This document shows positions 47,805 to 58,700 of a stretch of DNA of 64,000 bases, one piece after another (the first letter of the stretch is position 1; every line of letters begins with the position of its first letter). The stretch is taken from contig JAFMOC010000002.1 in assembly GCA_019802505.1 (NCBI GenBank), positions 5,502,501 to 5,566,500 on the forward strand. The letters run 5' to 3'. Below the pieces are notes generated by a model that ran no database searches, had not been told where the DNA came from, and worked only from the letters and a program-made list of their open reading frames with translations. The position numbers and the translations under genes are program-made. The DNA comes from Corydoras sp. C115 (taxonomy: Eukaryota > Chordata > Actinopteri > Siluriformes > Callichthyidae).

Positions 47805-48734
47805 TAATGTAATTAAAGTGTGCTTTTTGAAATTAATGTTAAATGATGACTAGGCAGTCTGGACTGTTTGGACTGGAGTTTTATTTCATTTCTTGCTCCC
47901 CCCATGTTTAGTAGAAGTAAAAATAAATGACAAATTTTTTTTTATTGTTTTCTATAAGAATCATCACAGGTACCTCTCTGTAGTTAAACTCTGCACTGGC
48001 AACACAAGTCCAGCCAAGAATGAGGCAATATGTGCATTCATTGCTGATAGTGTGCCTTGGGACAAACCAGAGGAAACAGACTGGAGCCCTTGGGCTGATC
48101 CTTGTTAAAATTCAGTGCAACTCAAGACTTGATCATTATGAAACATAGGTATGCCATCTGCAGACCTGTATGTTAAATAGGTCTTAGTTGACTTAGTTGA
48201 CCAACAGAAGATATGATGCAAGAGAAGACACTAAATTTTATCACTTGAACATTTGTTTAACAGAAAAATAGCTAAAGAAATTATTTTAAATGTTTTTAAA
48301 TAAAACATAAATTAATTTAAAAGATACAATCTAAATATTGCAACACAATCATATATATATCATATATATTCTATTTTAAAATTTGAGACAAACAATAATT
48401 TAATAACATTTTAGTTTCACAATTAGCAGTTAAACTGATTAACATGTGGGGTCATCAAGATTGAAGTATAAAGGAATCTGCTGCCACATATCTTTTTCAT
48501 AGCAGTGGCAAAAATGTGCAACCCTTTTGAAATAGCGTTATTTGATGGTAAAATAAAGGAAAATGTTTTAATCAATAGGATGACAGTTTGAGGTCAGGTG
48601 TGAGTAAATGTCATGTTTTATTTAAAAGACATAAATAAAATTCTAGAGAAGTTGACGCTAGGCAAACTGGTAAATGTTTTTTAAAAAAATATTAAAAAAC
48701 TGGACCAAAATGCCACATTAAATTAGATTGTGTT

Positions 48735-48932
48735 GAGCAAATTAGCCTCTCAATGCTGGGGAATCTCAGTCTAGGTGGCGTTTACATGTTCTCCCTGTGG
48801 GTTTCCTCTGGGTTCTCTTGGTTCCACAGTCCAATGACATGGGTTTGAGGCAAATTAGCTGTTCTAAATTGCCAATATATAGTGTGTCCGTTTGTGTGAA
48901 TAAGTAAGTGTGTGCCCAGCGATAGACTATCA
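48735..48932 (+). mobile_element. Diverged SINE copy
   Basis: 'ttagcctctcaatgctgggg', 'gtttacatgttctccctgtg', 'gtttcctctgggttctcttg' and 'gtgtgtgcccagcgatagac' follow the family order with many changes. It stops before the tail, where family B begins. An old copy. Confidence 0.7.
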
Positions 48933-48959
48933 TCATAATTTAGTTCTACCTGAACATAA

Positions 48960-49064
48960 GCAAAATAGAAACACATTATAAAGTGCATAAAGTGATCTGT
49001 GTTCCCTACTGTGCTTACACACAGAAGAATCTGTCCTCCACATTTAACCCATTTGTGCAGTGAA

Positions 49065-49102
<38 letters not shown>

Positions 49103-49250
49103 ACCCACACCTGGAGCAGGGAAGCAATTGGGGTTAGGCCAATTCAGCCATAATACTTGGTGGTACTGGGAATTAAACTGGGGCCCTTCAGGTCGCAAGG
49201 TTGGTTCCTCAACCACAAGCCTACGACTGAACTACATGCTTAAAAATAAT
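48960..49250 (-). repeat. Interspersed repeat family B (SINE-like), copy 2, with (CA)n
   Basis: Inverse of the copy at 40228: 'cacatttaacccatttgtgc', 'agtgaacc', a (CA)n tract at 49066-49100, 'ggggttaggccaattcagcc', 'tggtggtactgggaattaaa' and 'caaccacaagcctacgactg'. The microsatellite is part of the family, since copy 1 has a short (GT)n at the same place. Confidence 0.55.
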
Positions 49251-49270
49251 CTGGCAAGATCCTGAGAAGC

Positions 49271-49317
49271 ACCGCGACCCTAATAGAGGATAAAGCGGAG
49301 GATAATGAATGAATGAA
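49271..49317 (+). mobile_element. Minimal 47-bp SINE insertion
   Basis: Only the last about 25 bp of the body (ACCGCGACCCTAATAGAGGA) plus the tail. Enclosed by an exact 15-bp duplication AAGATCCTGAGAAGC at 49256-49270 and 49318-49332, so it is a genuine, extremely 5'-truncated insertion. Confidence 0.92.
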
Positions 49318-49489
49318 AAGATCCTGAGAAGCTTTACATTTTATTCATTTAAAAACAGAACTGATTGGCTTGAAGTTGGTAACTGCTTTTATGATTAAGC
49401 TATAACGCTATAAGTATGTAAACAAGTTATAAAACAAGTTTATAGATATAAATAAAGGTACTTTATTTAATAAATAACATAAATAAGGC

Positions 49490-49829
49490 ATAGTGGTTGC
49501 ACGTTCGCCTCCAGCACTAGGGATTCCCGGTTCGAATCCCCATCTGGGTGGAGTTTCCAGGTTCTCCCCGTGTCTGCGTGTGTTTCCTCCGGGTTCTCCG
49601 ATTTCCTCCCATAGTCCAAAAACATGGATCAAGTCAATTGAGTTCTCCAAATTGCCCCATATAGAGTGTGTATGCGTGCGTGTCTGTGTGAGTGAGTGTG
49701 TGCCCAGCGATAGACTGGCGCTGTCCTGGGTGTATCTGCCCAGCGCTCGAAACATTCTCCCCTGGATGGGCATGGGGAACCCCACCGCGACCCTAATATA
49801 GGATAAGGCGGAAGATAATGAATGAATGA
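49490..49829 (+). mobile_element. SINE copy, nearly full length
   Basis: Head slightly shortened (starts at ATAGTGGTTGCACG), B box GGTTCGAATCC intact, body and (TGAA)n tail complete. No exact target-site duplication recognised. It lies just downstream of the GGTGSG exon of the tubulin relic, antisense. Confidence 0.85.
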
Positions 49830-50175
49830 AAAATACAAATAAAAAATAACTTGTCAAATGCTTACCAGATCCTGTCCCTCCACTCAGACTGTGTAAATAA
49901 ATAGTCCCTCCATAGTTATCTCGTCTCTCTGCCTCACGACGAATTGTTTGCTGGAGTAAGTTATTCTCTTGTTCACCTTGGCCTCCATATTAACCTGTTT
50001 CAAAGGATGAAATTTAAAGCTATACAGATTTCTTCATGAAACAAAAAAAGAACTTAAAATGCAGTTTTAACACTTTATTTATGTTATGTTACCTGCATTA
50101 AATAAAATAATGTCTAATTATTTCAAAATGAGTTTGGTTAATGTTGTCCTAAATTCATGTTGCAACAGTATACTC

Positions 50176-50400
50176 TCATCCAGGGGAGAATGTTTTGGGC
50201 ACTGGGCAGATACACCCAGGACAGGGCGCCAACCCATCGCTGGGCACACACTCACACTCACACAGATTCACACACAAACACACTCTCTAATTCAATTGAC
50301 CTTGATCCATGTTTTTGGACTGTGGGTTTCCGGGGATTCGAAACGGGAATCCCTAGCATTAAGAGGCGAACATGCTAACCACTAAGCCATTGTGCCGCCC
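50176..50400 (-). mobile_element. SINE copy lacking its tail half
   Basis: Begins in 'tcatccaggggagaatg' and runs to the GGGCGGCA head; the tail and about 60 bp of body are missing, as is part of the body near 50325. CAGTATA occurs at both flanks but is too short to be sure. Confidence 0.78.
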
Positions 50401-50503
50401 TCCCCAGTATATAAATATAATAAATTAAATTGGTCTCACCATTCCTTCCACTTCCCTACAATGATGGTACAGGATTGAATTTTACTGTATTAAAAAATAA
50501 CTT

Positions 50504-50836
50504 GGGTGGTACGGTGGCTTAGTGGTTATCATGTTCGCCTCTCAGCACTAGGAATTCCCAGTTCGAATCCCAATCTGGGTGGAGTTTCCATGTTCTCCCT
50601 GTGTCCGCGTGTGTTTCCTCCGGGTTATCAGGTTTCCTCCCACAGTCCAAAAACATGGATCAAGGTCAATTGAATTCTCCAAATTGCCCCATATAGAGTG
50701 TGTCTGTGTGAGTGAGTGTGTGCCCAGCGATAGATTGGCGCCCTGTCCTGGGTGTATCTGCCCAGCACCCGAGACGTTCTCCCCTGGATGGGTGACCCTG
50801 ATAGAGGATAAAGCAGAAGATAATGGATTGATGGAG
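50504..50836 (+). mobile_element. Full-length SINE copy
   Basis: Starts GGGTGGTACGGTGGCTTAGT; mutated B box (AGTTCGAATCC) and a 20-bp deletion near the 3' end. Tail GGATTGATGG. Exact 12-bp duplication AAAAAATAACTT at 50492-50503 and 50837-50848. It sits between two tubulin exons. Confidence 0.9.
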
Positions 50837-51089
50837 AAAAAATAACTTTAATCATGTAATTGTCTGTATAAAAAATATTAAATCTAAGAACTCCTGGAAC
50901 CTACCTGTCCTGTGTCCTTTTAAGGACTTTGGGTTCACTGTCAACACACACAGTGGCTTGTTTCCCTGTTCTTGATCTGAAAGGTCATCTACATACAGGG
51001 CATACATACAAGTTCAGAATGGTGGAACCATCTTAGTACAAACCAACCTCTAAAACAATCATTATTTAGCCCCAGGAATGGTTGACAAA

Positions 51090-51600
51090 AAAAGATAAAG
51101 TGTATAAGTCTGTAAAGTCAAAAAGAAAACCATGGTATTTTCAAAGCATCTAAAGGACACTCACACATCGGTAAATGTTAATATTTTTGAGTCCACTATA
51201 AAGAGAACAATACCAGTGTATGTGGCAGAATTTCTGGGAAAAATTACACTGCTTATTGAAAAGAACACAAACTGCTCATCTGCAGTTTGTTACAGATTAT
51301 ATAAACATGCCAGGAGTTGGTTTTCTGAATGGATGATATTAAAGTAGATATTTTTCTAGTTAAATAAGATGTGGTCTATTTATAGAAAGAAAAACACTGC
51401 ATTCCAGTATAAAAACATAACCTCATCTGTGAATCACAATGGTAGTAGTAACATACTTTCGACCTGTTTTGCTAAATCTGAGCCAAAACCGTATGCCTTT
51501 ATTAGTGTAACAATGAATTTCGATTTACATGAACAGAATCACAGTAACAAAAATCAGGAAATTGTTTCCAGGTTTTCAACTTTAGACTTGGTTTAAAAAT
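51090..51600 (+). mobile_element. Strongly decayed Tc1-like transposon
   Basis: Pieces match the middle of a Tc1 transposase gene at the nucleotide level: 'gtaaatgttaatatttttga' ~ VNVxxST, 'ttgaaaagaacacaaactgc' ~ KKNxxAR, and RKKNTAFQYKNITSSVNH (51381 on) ~ RKENTAFQxKNLxPSVKH, then CFAKSEP and TMNF. Many stops; the catalytic blocks are gone. Confidence 0.65.
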
Positions 51601-52161
51601 CTGCAAGACTTACAGCAAACTGTTAACGACTATAACTACAACTTTACTACCAGAGCTTTAGCTAATAAATAGACTTTCTTTTAAAGTGGCTTAGAGAACT
51701 GCATGAATACACAATAACATGATGAGATCTAGTGACTTCAAAAGAACATCTCATTTTGTACTTTAACCTATTTGAGAACCGTTAATCTTCAGTGTTTTGT
51801 CGTACAATTTAACACCTAGTATTGAATCACTATTTGTTAATACGTATAACTATTATAATGTTGCTTTGTGACAGCTTTATATTGTAAGAAGCGAAACGAA
51901 AAACGATGCTGTGACGTCATTAAGCACTATTTTAATGTCGTTTGATATTTAATTGGTCGCTTGAATTAAATAAAGATTAATCCTTACTTTGGCATTACAT
52001 TGTTCCGTACTCCACTGACGGAAAGCCAGGCGCGACCCTAAACCTAAATGAAGGTTTAATTCTTACCATTTCTTACTCTGTTTTGACTTTTTGGTGACGA
52101 TCCTTCACCAGTTCAGGCCCAGCTGATTTCCACACTGTCCGATCTGCACTACAGCAGCCAT

Positions 52162-52709
52162 GCTCTATTTCTACGCCTTATTACCGGGACTGGAGCACAG
52201 TTTAATAATAAACCAATGCTCATAACTTTTTAGGACAAACATCCCCACAAATTGCGGAGTCCGGGTTGATGTGAAGTCCCCGAAGCGTGAACGATCGCGC
52301 AGGTTGTAGCAGTAGCAGTGTCTCCAGAGCTCGGCTGTGGAACTGCTGTTGTGTGTGAGAGGTGTAGAGAGGTGGAGCTCAGATCAGCCCGGTGCAGGAT
52401 AATCGGAGCTGCTGTCCTCCTTGCTCCTCTGTTAGACCATGAAGCAGAAAGCAGGGCGGCGTTCTCCAAATGCTTAATGGCATTAAAGGTGCACAGAACA
52501 ACAAACTGTTGGTTTGCTCCTGCATACAACAATTTCGACGCAATTCCTTGTTATTAACTGGATTATCACCGGCCGGTGAAGCGGTATTGGGGCAGTTAGC
52601 CAAGTCAAGGTGCGAGCTAGCAATCTGAAGTGGATCTAATGCGCTTCTCCTGGTGGATGTTTACGAACTAGCGGAAGAGATCAACTCTCTGTCACCCTTG
52701 CCGCCTGCA
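52162..52709. promoter_or_regulatory. Divergent intergenic region, probable bidirectional promoter
   Basis: 548 bp between the start codon of the tubulin relic (minus) and that of setd2 (plus), GC-rich compared with its surroundings and with several CpGs (for example around 52290-52320 and 52395-52460). Head-to-head genes this close usually share a promoter. Start sites unknown. Confidence 0.5.
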
Positions 52710-55700
52710 ATGGAGGATTTATCCGAGCTGGATCGGAGCGCGATGTGAGTATATGGGGTTTGCGCGGCGATACAACTTGATTTTAAAGCGCGCTTGCTGA
52801 GGACCAAACACGCACTCACTCCCGACATGTTTACTCACTAGCCCACGGTTCAAGCAACCTTAGCAACCCAACTTAACCTGTCTCTATCAACTTCGATTCC
52901 TGTCTAATTTCAGACCACACCGGGCAAAATCCTACAGTGCTTTTTATTTACGTTTGTTCAATGTAAAAATGCCACCGCTTTACAGCGAAAAGCGCTATAA
53001 AGCAGATGTGGTGGAGTCGATGCCGATAGCGCCTGCTTGCTAGGCAAACTAGCTGCCGCTAACCTCATGTCTAATTCAGCAGTTGCAGCATTAAGTGGCC
53101 TATGTGACTTTATTTGGACGCTATCAGGTTCAAACTACGCTTAAGAAAACAAGACGCATGATTCCGGAAAGTTATACGACGCTGTATAAGGTCGCTCAGA
53201 CATGAACTGGCACAGGCCTGTTAGGCCGCAGATCCACGGGGTAAATTTAATTAACCCGCCTCTTTGACGCGTTTTCCCCTCGCCTTGCTGGTTGTGTCAG
53301 CTGCTACACGCTTGCTTGTTTAAACACGAATCCTCAAACCGACATTAACGAGGTACGATATAACCGATCACATAGTTTAGGGTGTGCGGTTCAGGTTGGT
53401 TAAAGCCTCTAGGGAATAGAATGGCCTTAATAGCCGTTATATTAACCGTGAGATGAAGCTCAAACCATCGCAACTGGTTTGGATGTCATTCACATCACCC
53501 TGAACCACCCGACTGTTCTTCAGCTCGGGACACAGTTTTGCAATCGAGCATTTGAACAAAATATGCTTTTGTTTAAATGTGGTTTAAAATAAATGCAAGA
53601 TCAAACCATGCTATTTGGTGAACCACGGCTCTTCTGTAGCTTTTCCACTCAGGTTCAGCATTTATGCGATAATCTCAATGCTGTCGAACATCTTAATTAC
53701 ATATTAAAGCAATTGACTGCCCATATAACACAATGCATGTTGCCTTACCAATAATAAAAGACTATTATGAGCTCAATGTCAGTATGATGCTTTCTGTTTT
53801 AGAAAGCTTTCCATCCATCCATTATCTTCCGCTTTGTCCTCTATTAGGGTCGCAGGGGGTTTCCTCATGCCCATCCAGAGGAGAACGTCTTGGGCGCTGG
53901 GCAGATACACCCAGGACAGGGTGCCAATCTATCGCTGGTCACACACTTACTCACACAGACATGCACACAAACACACTCTATATGGGGCAATTTGGAGAAT
54001 TCAATTGACCTTGATCCATGTTTTTGGACTGTGGGAGGAAACCCGGAGAACCCAGAGGAAACCCCCGCGGACACGGGGAGAACATGGAAACTCCACCCAG
54101 ATTGGGATTCGAACTGGGAATCCCTAGCGCTGAGAGGCGAACGTGCTAACCACTAAGCCACCGTGCCGCCTAGAAAGCTTTCCATAAGATTATAATAAGA
54201 ATAACCTGAATTTTTGTGGTGTTATGGTCAACAGCATTTATAAGAACTGTACTGATTCTGAGACCTGACTTACAACATTCCAATTTATCCCAGAGGTGAT
54301 CACTGGGGTTAAGGTTCTGGGCCAGGCAACTGCAATTTCTTTACTCCACTCATCAAATCACATTTATAACCCTGACTGCACAGAGGTTCAGTCATGATGC
54401 AAAGGCCACTGCCTTATGTCACAAAATTAAAAGCATTAAAATCTCAGTGCTCATAGAGTAAAAGGTACAGAAAGACTACAGTCAATCACAGCCTGGAGAA
54501 CTTGTTCTGAGAATATCCAAATTTCAATTTACATGGAAATCGAACTCAAGACTAAAATTACTCCTACATGGAACATGCTATAGATTATGGCATTTTTTCT
54601 AAAATAGATTTTTCCTTGTTTTTCTTCCAATTTAGTCCGGTCTAGTTAACATGTTCCAGCACTCCCTTCAACCTAATGGCCAGGTTCTGCAGAATGCTGT
54701 TGAATGTGTTCCCTGTGATGGTGCAGTGACCAATCAGTCGATATCACTTTTTTAACAGCAAGGTTAAAACCCCTGTACAACCTTCTATCCATCAGACACC
54801 CCCAGTTCCCTACTTGAAGCACTTGCCTATTAGGCAGGCACTGCTTGGGACTGAGCAGCATTTAGGTTTGTTACACACTTGAGCATTTTATGTTAGGTTA
54901 AGTATTTTACTTCATGTGTCAGGTTGTGACATCATTCTACTGTGTATTTGTACTGAACTGCCAAACTGTAGCACTGTAAGGCCATTGGTTTCAGTGTACT
55001 GAATTTTCACATCAGATGGTTAAAAAAAACTTTAGCTGAAATAAACCATACGTTGTTATTTAAAATATGGATAAAGCAAGAATATTAGAATTGGTTTGGG
55101 AAATCTTTTCATGCAAATAAAAACATCTACTGACTAAATCCCAGATCTGGTTGTATTCATTAAATAATGTTATGTACTTGTTTTTATTAGATTATTTTTT
55201 TATCACATTGCTATAAACAGAGCTTTATTTTATCTATTGTCTACCACTGTATTTCACAATGAACAATGGAAATGTGTGTGGTATTCTAAAAGTGATATCC
55301 ACAAAGACACCAGATGTAAGATGACAATTAATATATATTTCCCCCCCTTAATTCTTTTTGTTGGCTTCAGTGCTATGATATGGGAAATTACAAATGTTGC
55401 TAGTGGGCTGTAGAGGAAAGTCAGTATGGCTTCTCACCAAAACTGTGCTCATTCTAAGACTGACCTTATTTGCACCTTAGGAACCAATTTATTTTCACAC
55501 CAACGTCTAGATTACATCTTTGATATAGACTTTGTAGTTCAGACTGTAGCCTGACAAGAATCTACTCAAAAATATTGCAAAGAATCATGGCAACTCTGAT
55601 TTAAGCTCTGTGATTGGTCCCTTTAGTAACGCTGCATATTTAATTTAATTTATTTTTTTTACTGCTCTGAGTTGAACATGATTAAATTCAGAATAGCTTC

Positions 55701-58700
55701 TCTTATGTATCATGTGTCGTAAAATACACTAACTTCTTTATTAGCTCCTTGTTCATTTTAGGAGTTCCACTTACCAATTAGGTTAACTTTGTAGTTTTAC
55801 TTGCAGACTGTGTTTCTCTGCAGATTTTGTTAACCACCTTTTCTATGTTATTCAGTGGTCAGAATTTATAGTTTAGTACTTATATGAAGGTGAGTTCCAT
55901 TTAGCATTGATTTTTAGGAAAATCTCCTAAAAACCAAAACCATACAAAAGTTACTTGGAATCATGAGATGCTTGCTCAAAAAAAGCTAAAAAATCTGTCC
56001 TGGATAAGTGGAAGTCATTATAGCTGCAAAGAGAACCAACTTAAAATAAGATGTCTGTGTATATTCACCAAATCATAGGGTGACCAGATATCCAGCTTTG
56101 TGCGGGACAGTCATGCAGTTGTGTTACTTTTTCCGCATCCCACAAATTCAGACGTTGTCCTGAGTCATTTTTCCGTTTCACACGAGGTGAATACGACGTG
56201 AAACGACAGACAATGCGAGACTCACAAAAGACGTGTTACTCAAAAGGAGGTATCACAGTCTATACATGCGTTCCTGCTGAAACCCAAACAAGTTTCAAAC
56301 ACAGATAAAGTAACAGCAGCTGAACTAACTAGTGTTTACCACACTGAAACACTCCCCAACATACAGGTTTAAAGCACATTAGAGAACTGTCTATTCTGTT
56401 TAATTTTACACATACATACATTTTTATTTGCACTGCATTGGTTTCCCACATTGTCCCAAACAAACATAGTCTTTGTCCAACCTCTGGTGAATTGGTCACC
56501 CTACCAAATCCAGACCCATATCATTATGTAGAGATGCAACAAAAACACTTTTTGACAGATTAGATATTAACATTTGTGTACTTGCTGTTTCAGAGGGTCG
56601 ATATAAGTACTTATCAACAACAACATTAAGCCTATAGTGGCAATAAAATCTTTTTGTGATGTTTGTCACTTTTTGACTGTTGCATTTACATTGTGTTGTT
56701 AAATATGTTGTTTTTTTCTGAACAACTAAAATTTGGTGTGAAATGGTATTAAGTGTATTTTCTGTAGTGATGCTTAATACTGATCTTGGTACTATGGCAA
56801 TCCTGTTACATAATAAAGGTAGATTTTAAGAAACTGGAATGGCATTTGTTTCAATAAAGTATTCATTAGAATCAGCTAAAAGGGCTTCTCACTATGAAGG
56901 CTGTATTGTTTCCTTCTCAATGTCTGCTGCTTATTACTTTTACTTATTACTGCTGTTTATTATTTTGTGTCTTTGATTTAGATTTACAAAACAAATAAAT
57001 TAAATTTTATGACATTCTGGTTTGACATATAGTCACTTATAGTTTGTGATATTTGATTGTTGGGTGACTGACAGCAAAAACACAGATGTGCTGGAATTGT
57101 ATTAGTGTATTTTGTGGTGGTAGGATTGGATCTGACAGAACAGTGCTGTTGGAGTTTGTAGTAGACACTCGGCTTTATTGCTTTACCCGAGCTCTGTTGT
57201 TGCACAGGTTTTGGTCACCCTCAAATTCATCTCACTGCCTACAAGGTACTGGTAGCCTGCACTGATGTCCCTAAAAATCCAGCACTGTTCTGTCTGATCC
57301 AGTCGTACCAGTCCATACAGATTTCGACATAGTGCTAAGAATCATCAAATAATACCTGCTCTTTGGTGGTATTGTGGTGGTCCTGGCTGTCAAGGAACAT
57401 AATAAATAGCACTAACAATGTATGTAGTCTGTCATTATAGAACTACAAAGTTAATCTATATTTTAAGTTGAAATAATAATAATAATAATATGAACAATGA
57501 GTGTAGTAACATGGAATTTAAAATAAAGTGACTAGTGAGACACTCCTCAAGACTGTATTAAATGTAACGCCTTAACTGTTGATGTGTTATAAACAGGCAT
57601 CATTACAGTTTGAAGTGGCCATCTTTAGGCTCTGGTGTACATTAACAGTATTGCAAATTAATTCCATTCGTATTACTTAATTCACTTTCAGTTATTAAAT
57701 ATTTATTTGTAGTGTAAAATGTGACAATGTCTGCTTATCACACATTTTTGGCCTTTTTCTCAAAGAAGCACCTGAAGATGTTGCTTGGTGCTCGGTGCAG
57801 TCATTTTTCTGAAAATACTCGTTAATTTTACTTTCGGTTTCAACCTGGTATTTATTTCAAAGTAATTCTTAATATACCTTGTTTCTTGGCCATAGTGATG
57901 AATCAATCGACATGTTAAAACCAGTGAAAAAATAAGCATGTTATAATGTCAGGCTCCAAAGAGCTTACTATGTACATTGCTGTAGCCAAAAAATGCTAAA
58001 TTTTATGGTACTGTGCATAAATGCAATTTACATCTGAGACAATAAATTTAAGTTATTAGTCAAGAATCTTAAAACTTATGTGAAACAGAGGGAAGATTTT
58101 TTTTTTTTTCTAAATGTCTCTGTCATTTCTTATCCCCAGGTGTTTATTTACTTTAGAGAGCTTGCTTCTCTGAGTGGGTTTATTCCAGTGAGGCAGCTTC
58201 TTATCAATGTGCTCATTGCTAGGCCTGCCTCAAAATGGATGCACTGCTCAATCCTGAACTCAGGTAAACCTCCCAGTTGTAACTAAGCAACTGATTAAGT
58301 AAAACACCTACACATTCAGTGTTTAAAAGACTGTTCATGGTGTCAGAATATCTGGTGGGCTTTGCTGGTTTAATGAAACTTTACTAGAAAGCGGTAAATT
58401 AAATGTATATAGAAAACATTTCAAATCCGTATGTTTTATATAGAAATATGTTTCTAAAGAAGTATTGTTGTTGCAGGTCTCATTGATGGTTAAATACTGT
58501 TAGAAGTTTTACAGATAACAGATTAATATAGCTTCTGTTAGATTAACAAGTGAACTCCAAAATCCAAATTTATAGTTGATTAAGAATATACTGCTGTAAC
58601 TGTAGATATAGGCATTTTCAGATATATCCTATATTTAGAGAAAAAAAGATTTGACCCTCTAACATGATACACATACACATCATGTATCAGATAATTTGGT

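Larger units (their letters stand above)
45505..52161 (-). pseudogene. Divergent tubulin (delta/zeta-like), probably a decaying gene
   Basis: Exon-like pieces in tubulin order with GT-AG borders: 52109-52161 (MAAVVQIGQCGNQLGLNW, the GTP-binding N-terminus), 50905-50976 (TVCVDSEPKVLK, the ARAVLVDxEPKV block), 49866-49994 (QQTIRREAERRDNYGGTIYL then HSLSGGTGSG, the tubulin signature), 47974-48100 (MNAHIASFLAGLVLPV), 45877-45954 (AEGNQDNSVLSSNVLQK) and 45505-45678 (SSAWAYSHWYERYGLHTEEF, the C-terminus). Disabling signs: exon 1 joined to 50976 gives TGA; the frame of GGTGSG is preceded by TAA at the exon edge; in the last exon RLLTVCSNHSSVTR and VQKATDM are in different frames; exons for the F-W-D…FF part and for the segment after GGTGSG are not found. 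Single-copy spread and splice sites argue for an old resident gene, not a retrocopy. Assembly errors or missed exons are the alternative. Confidence 0.6.

Noticed and set aside
50440..50455. 16-bp micro-exon between good AG and GT sites, reading GSGRN, a possible GSGNNW piece of the tubulin
   Set aside because: Attractive, but it does not restore the frame on either side and is too short to support.
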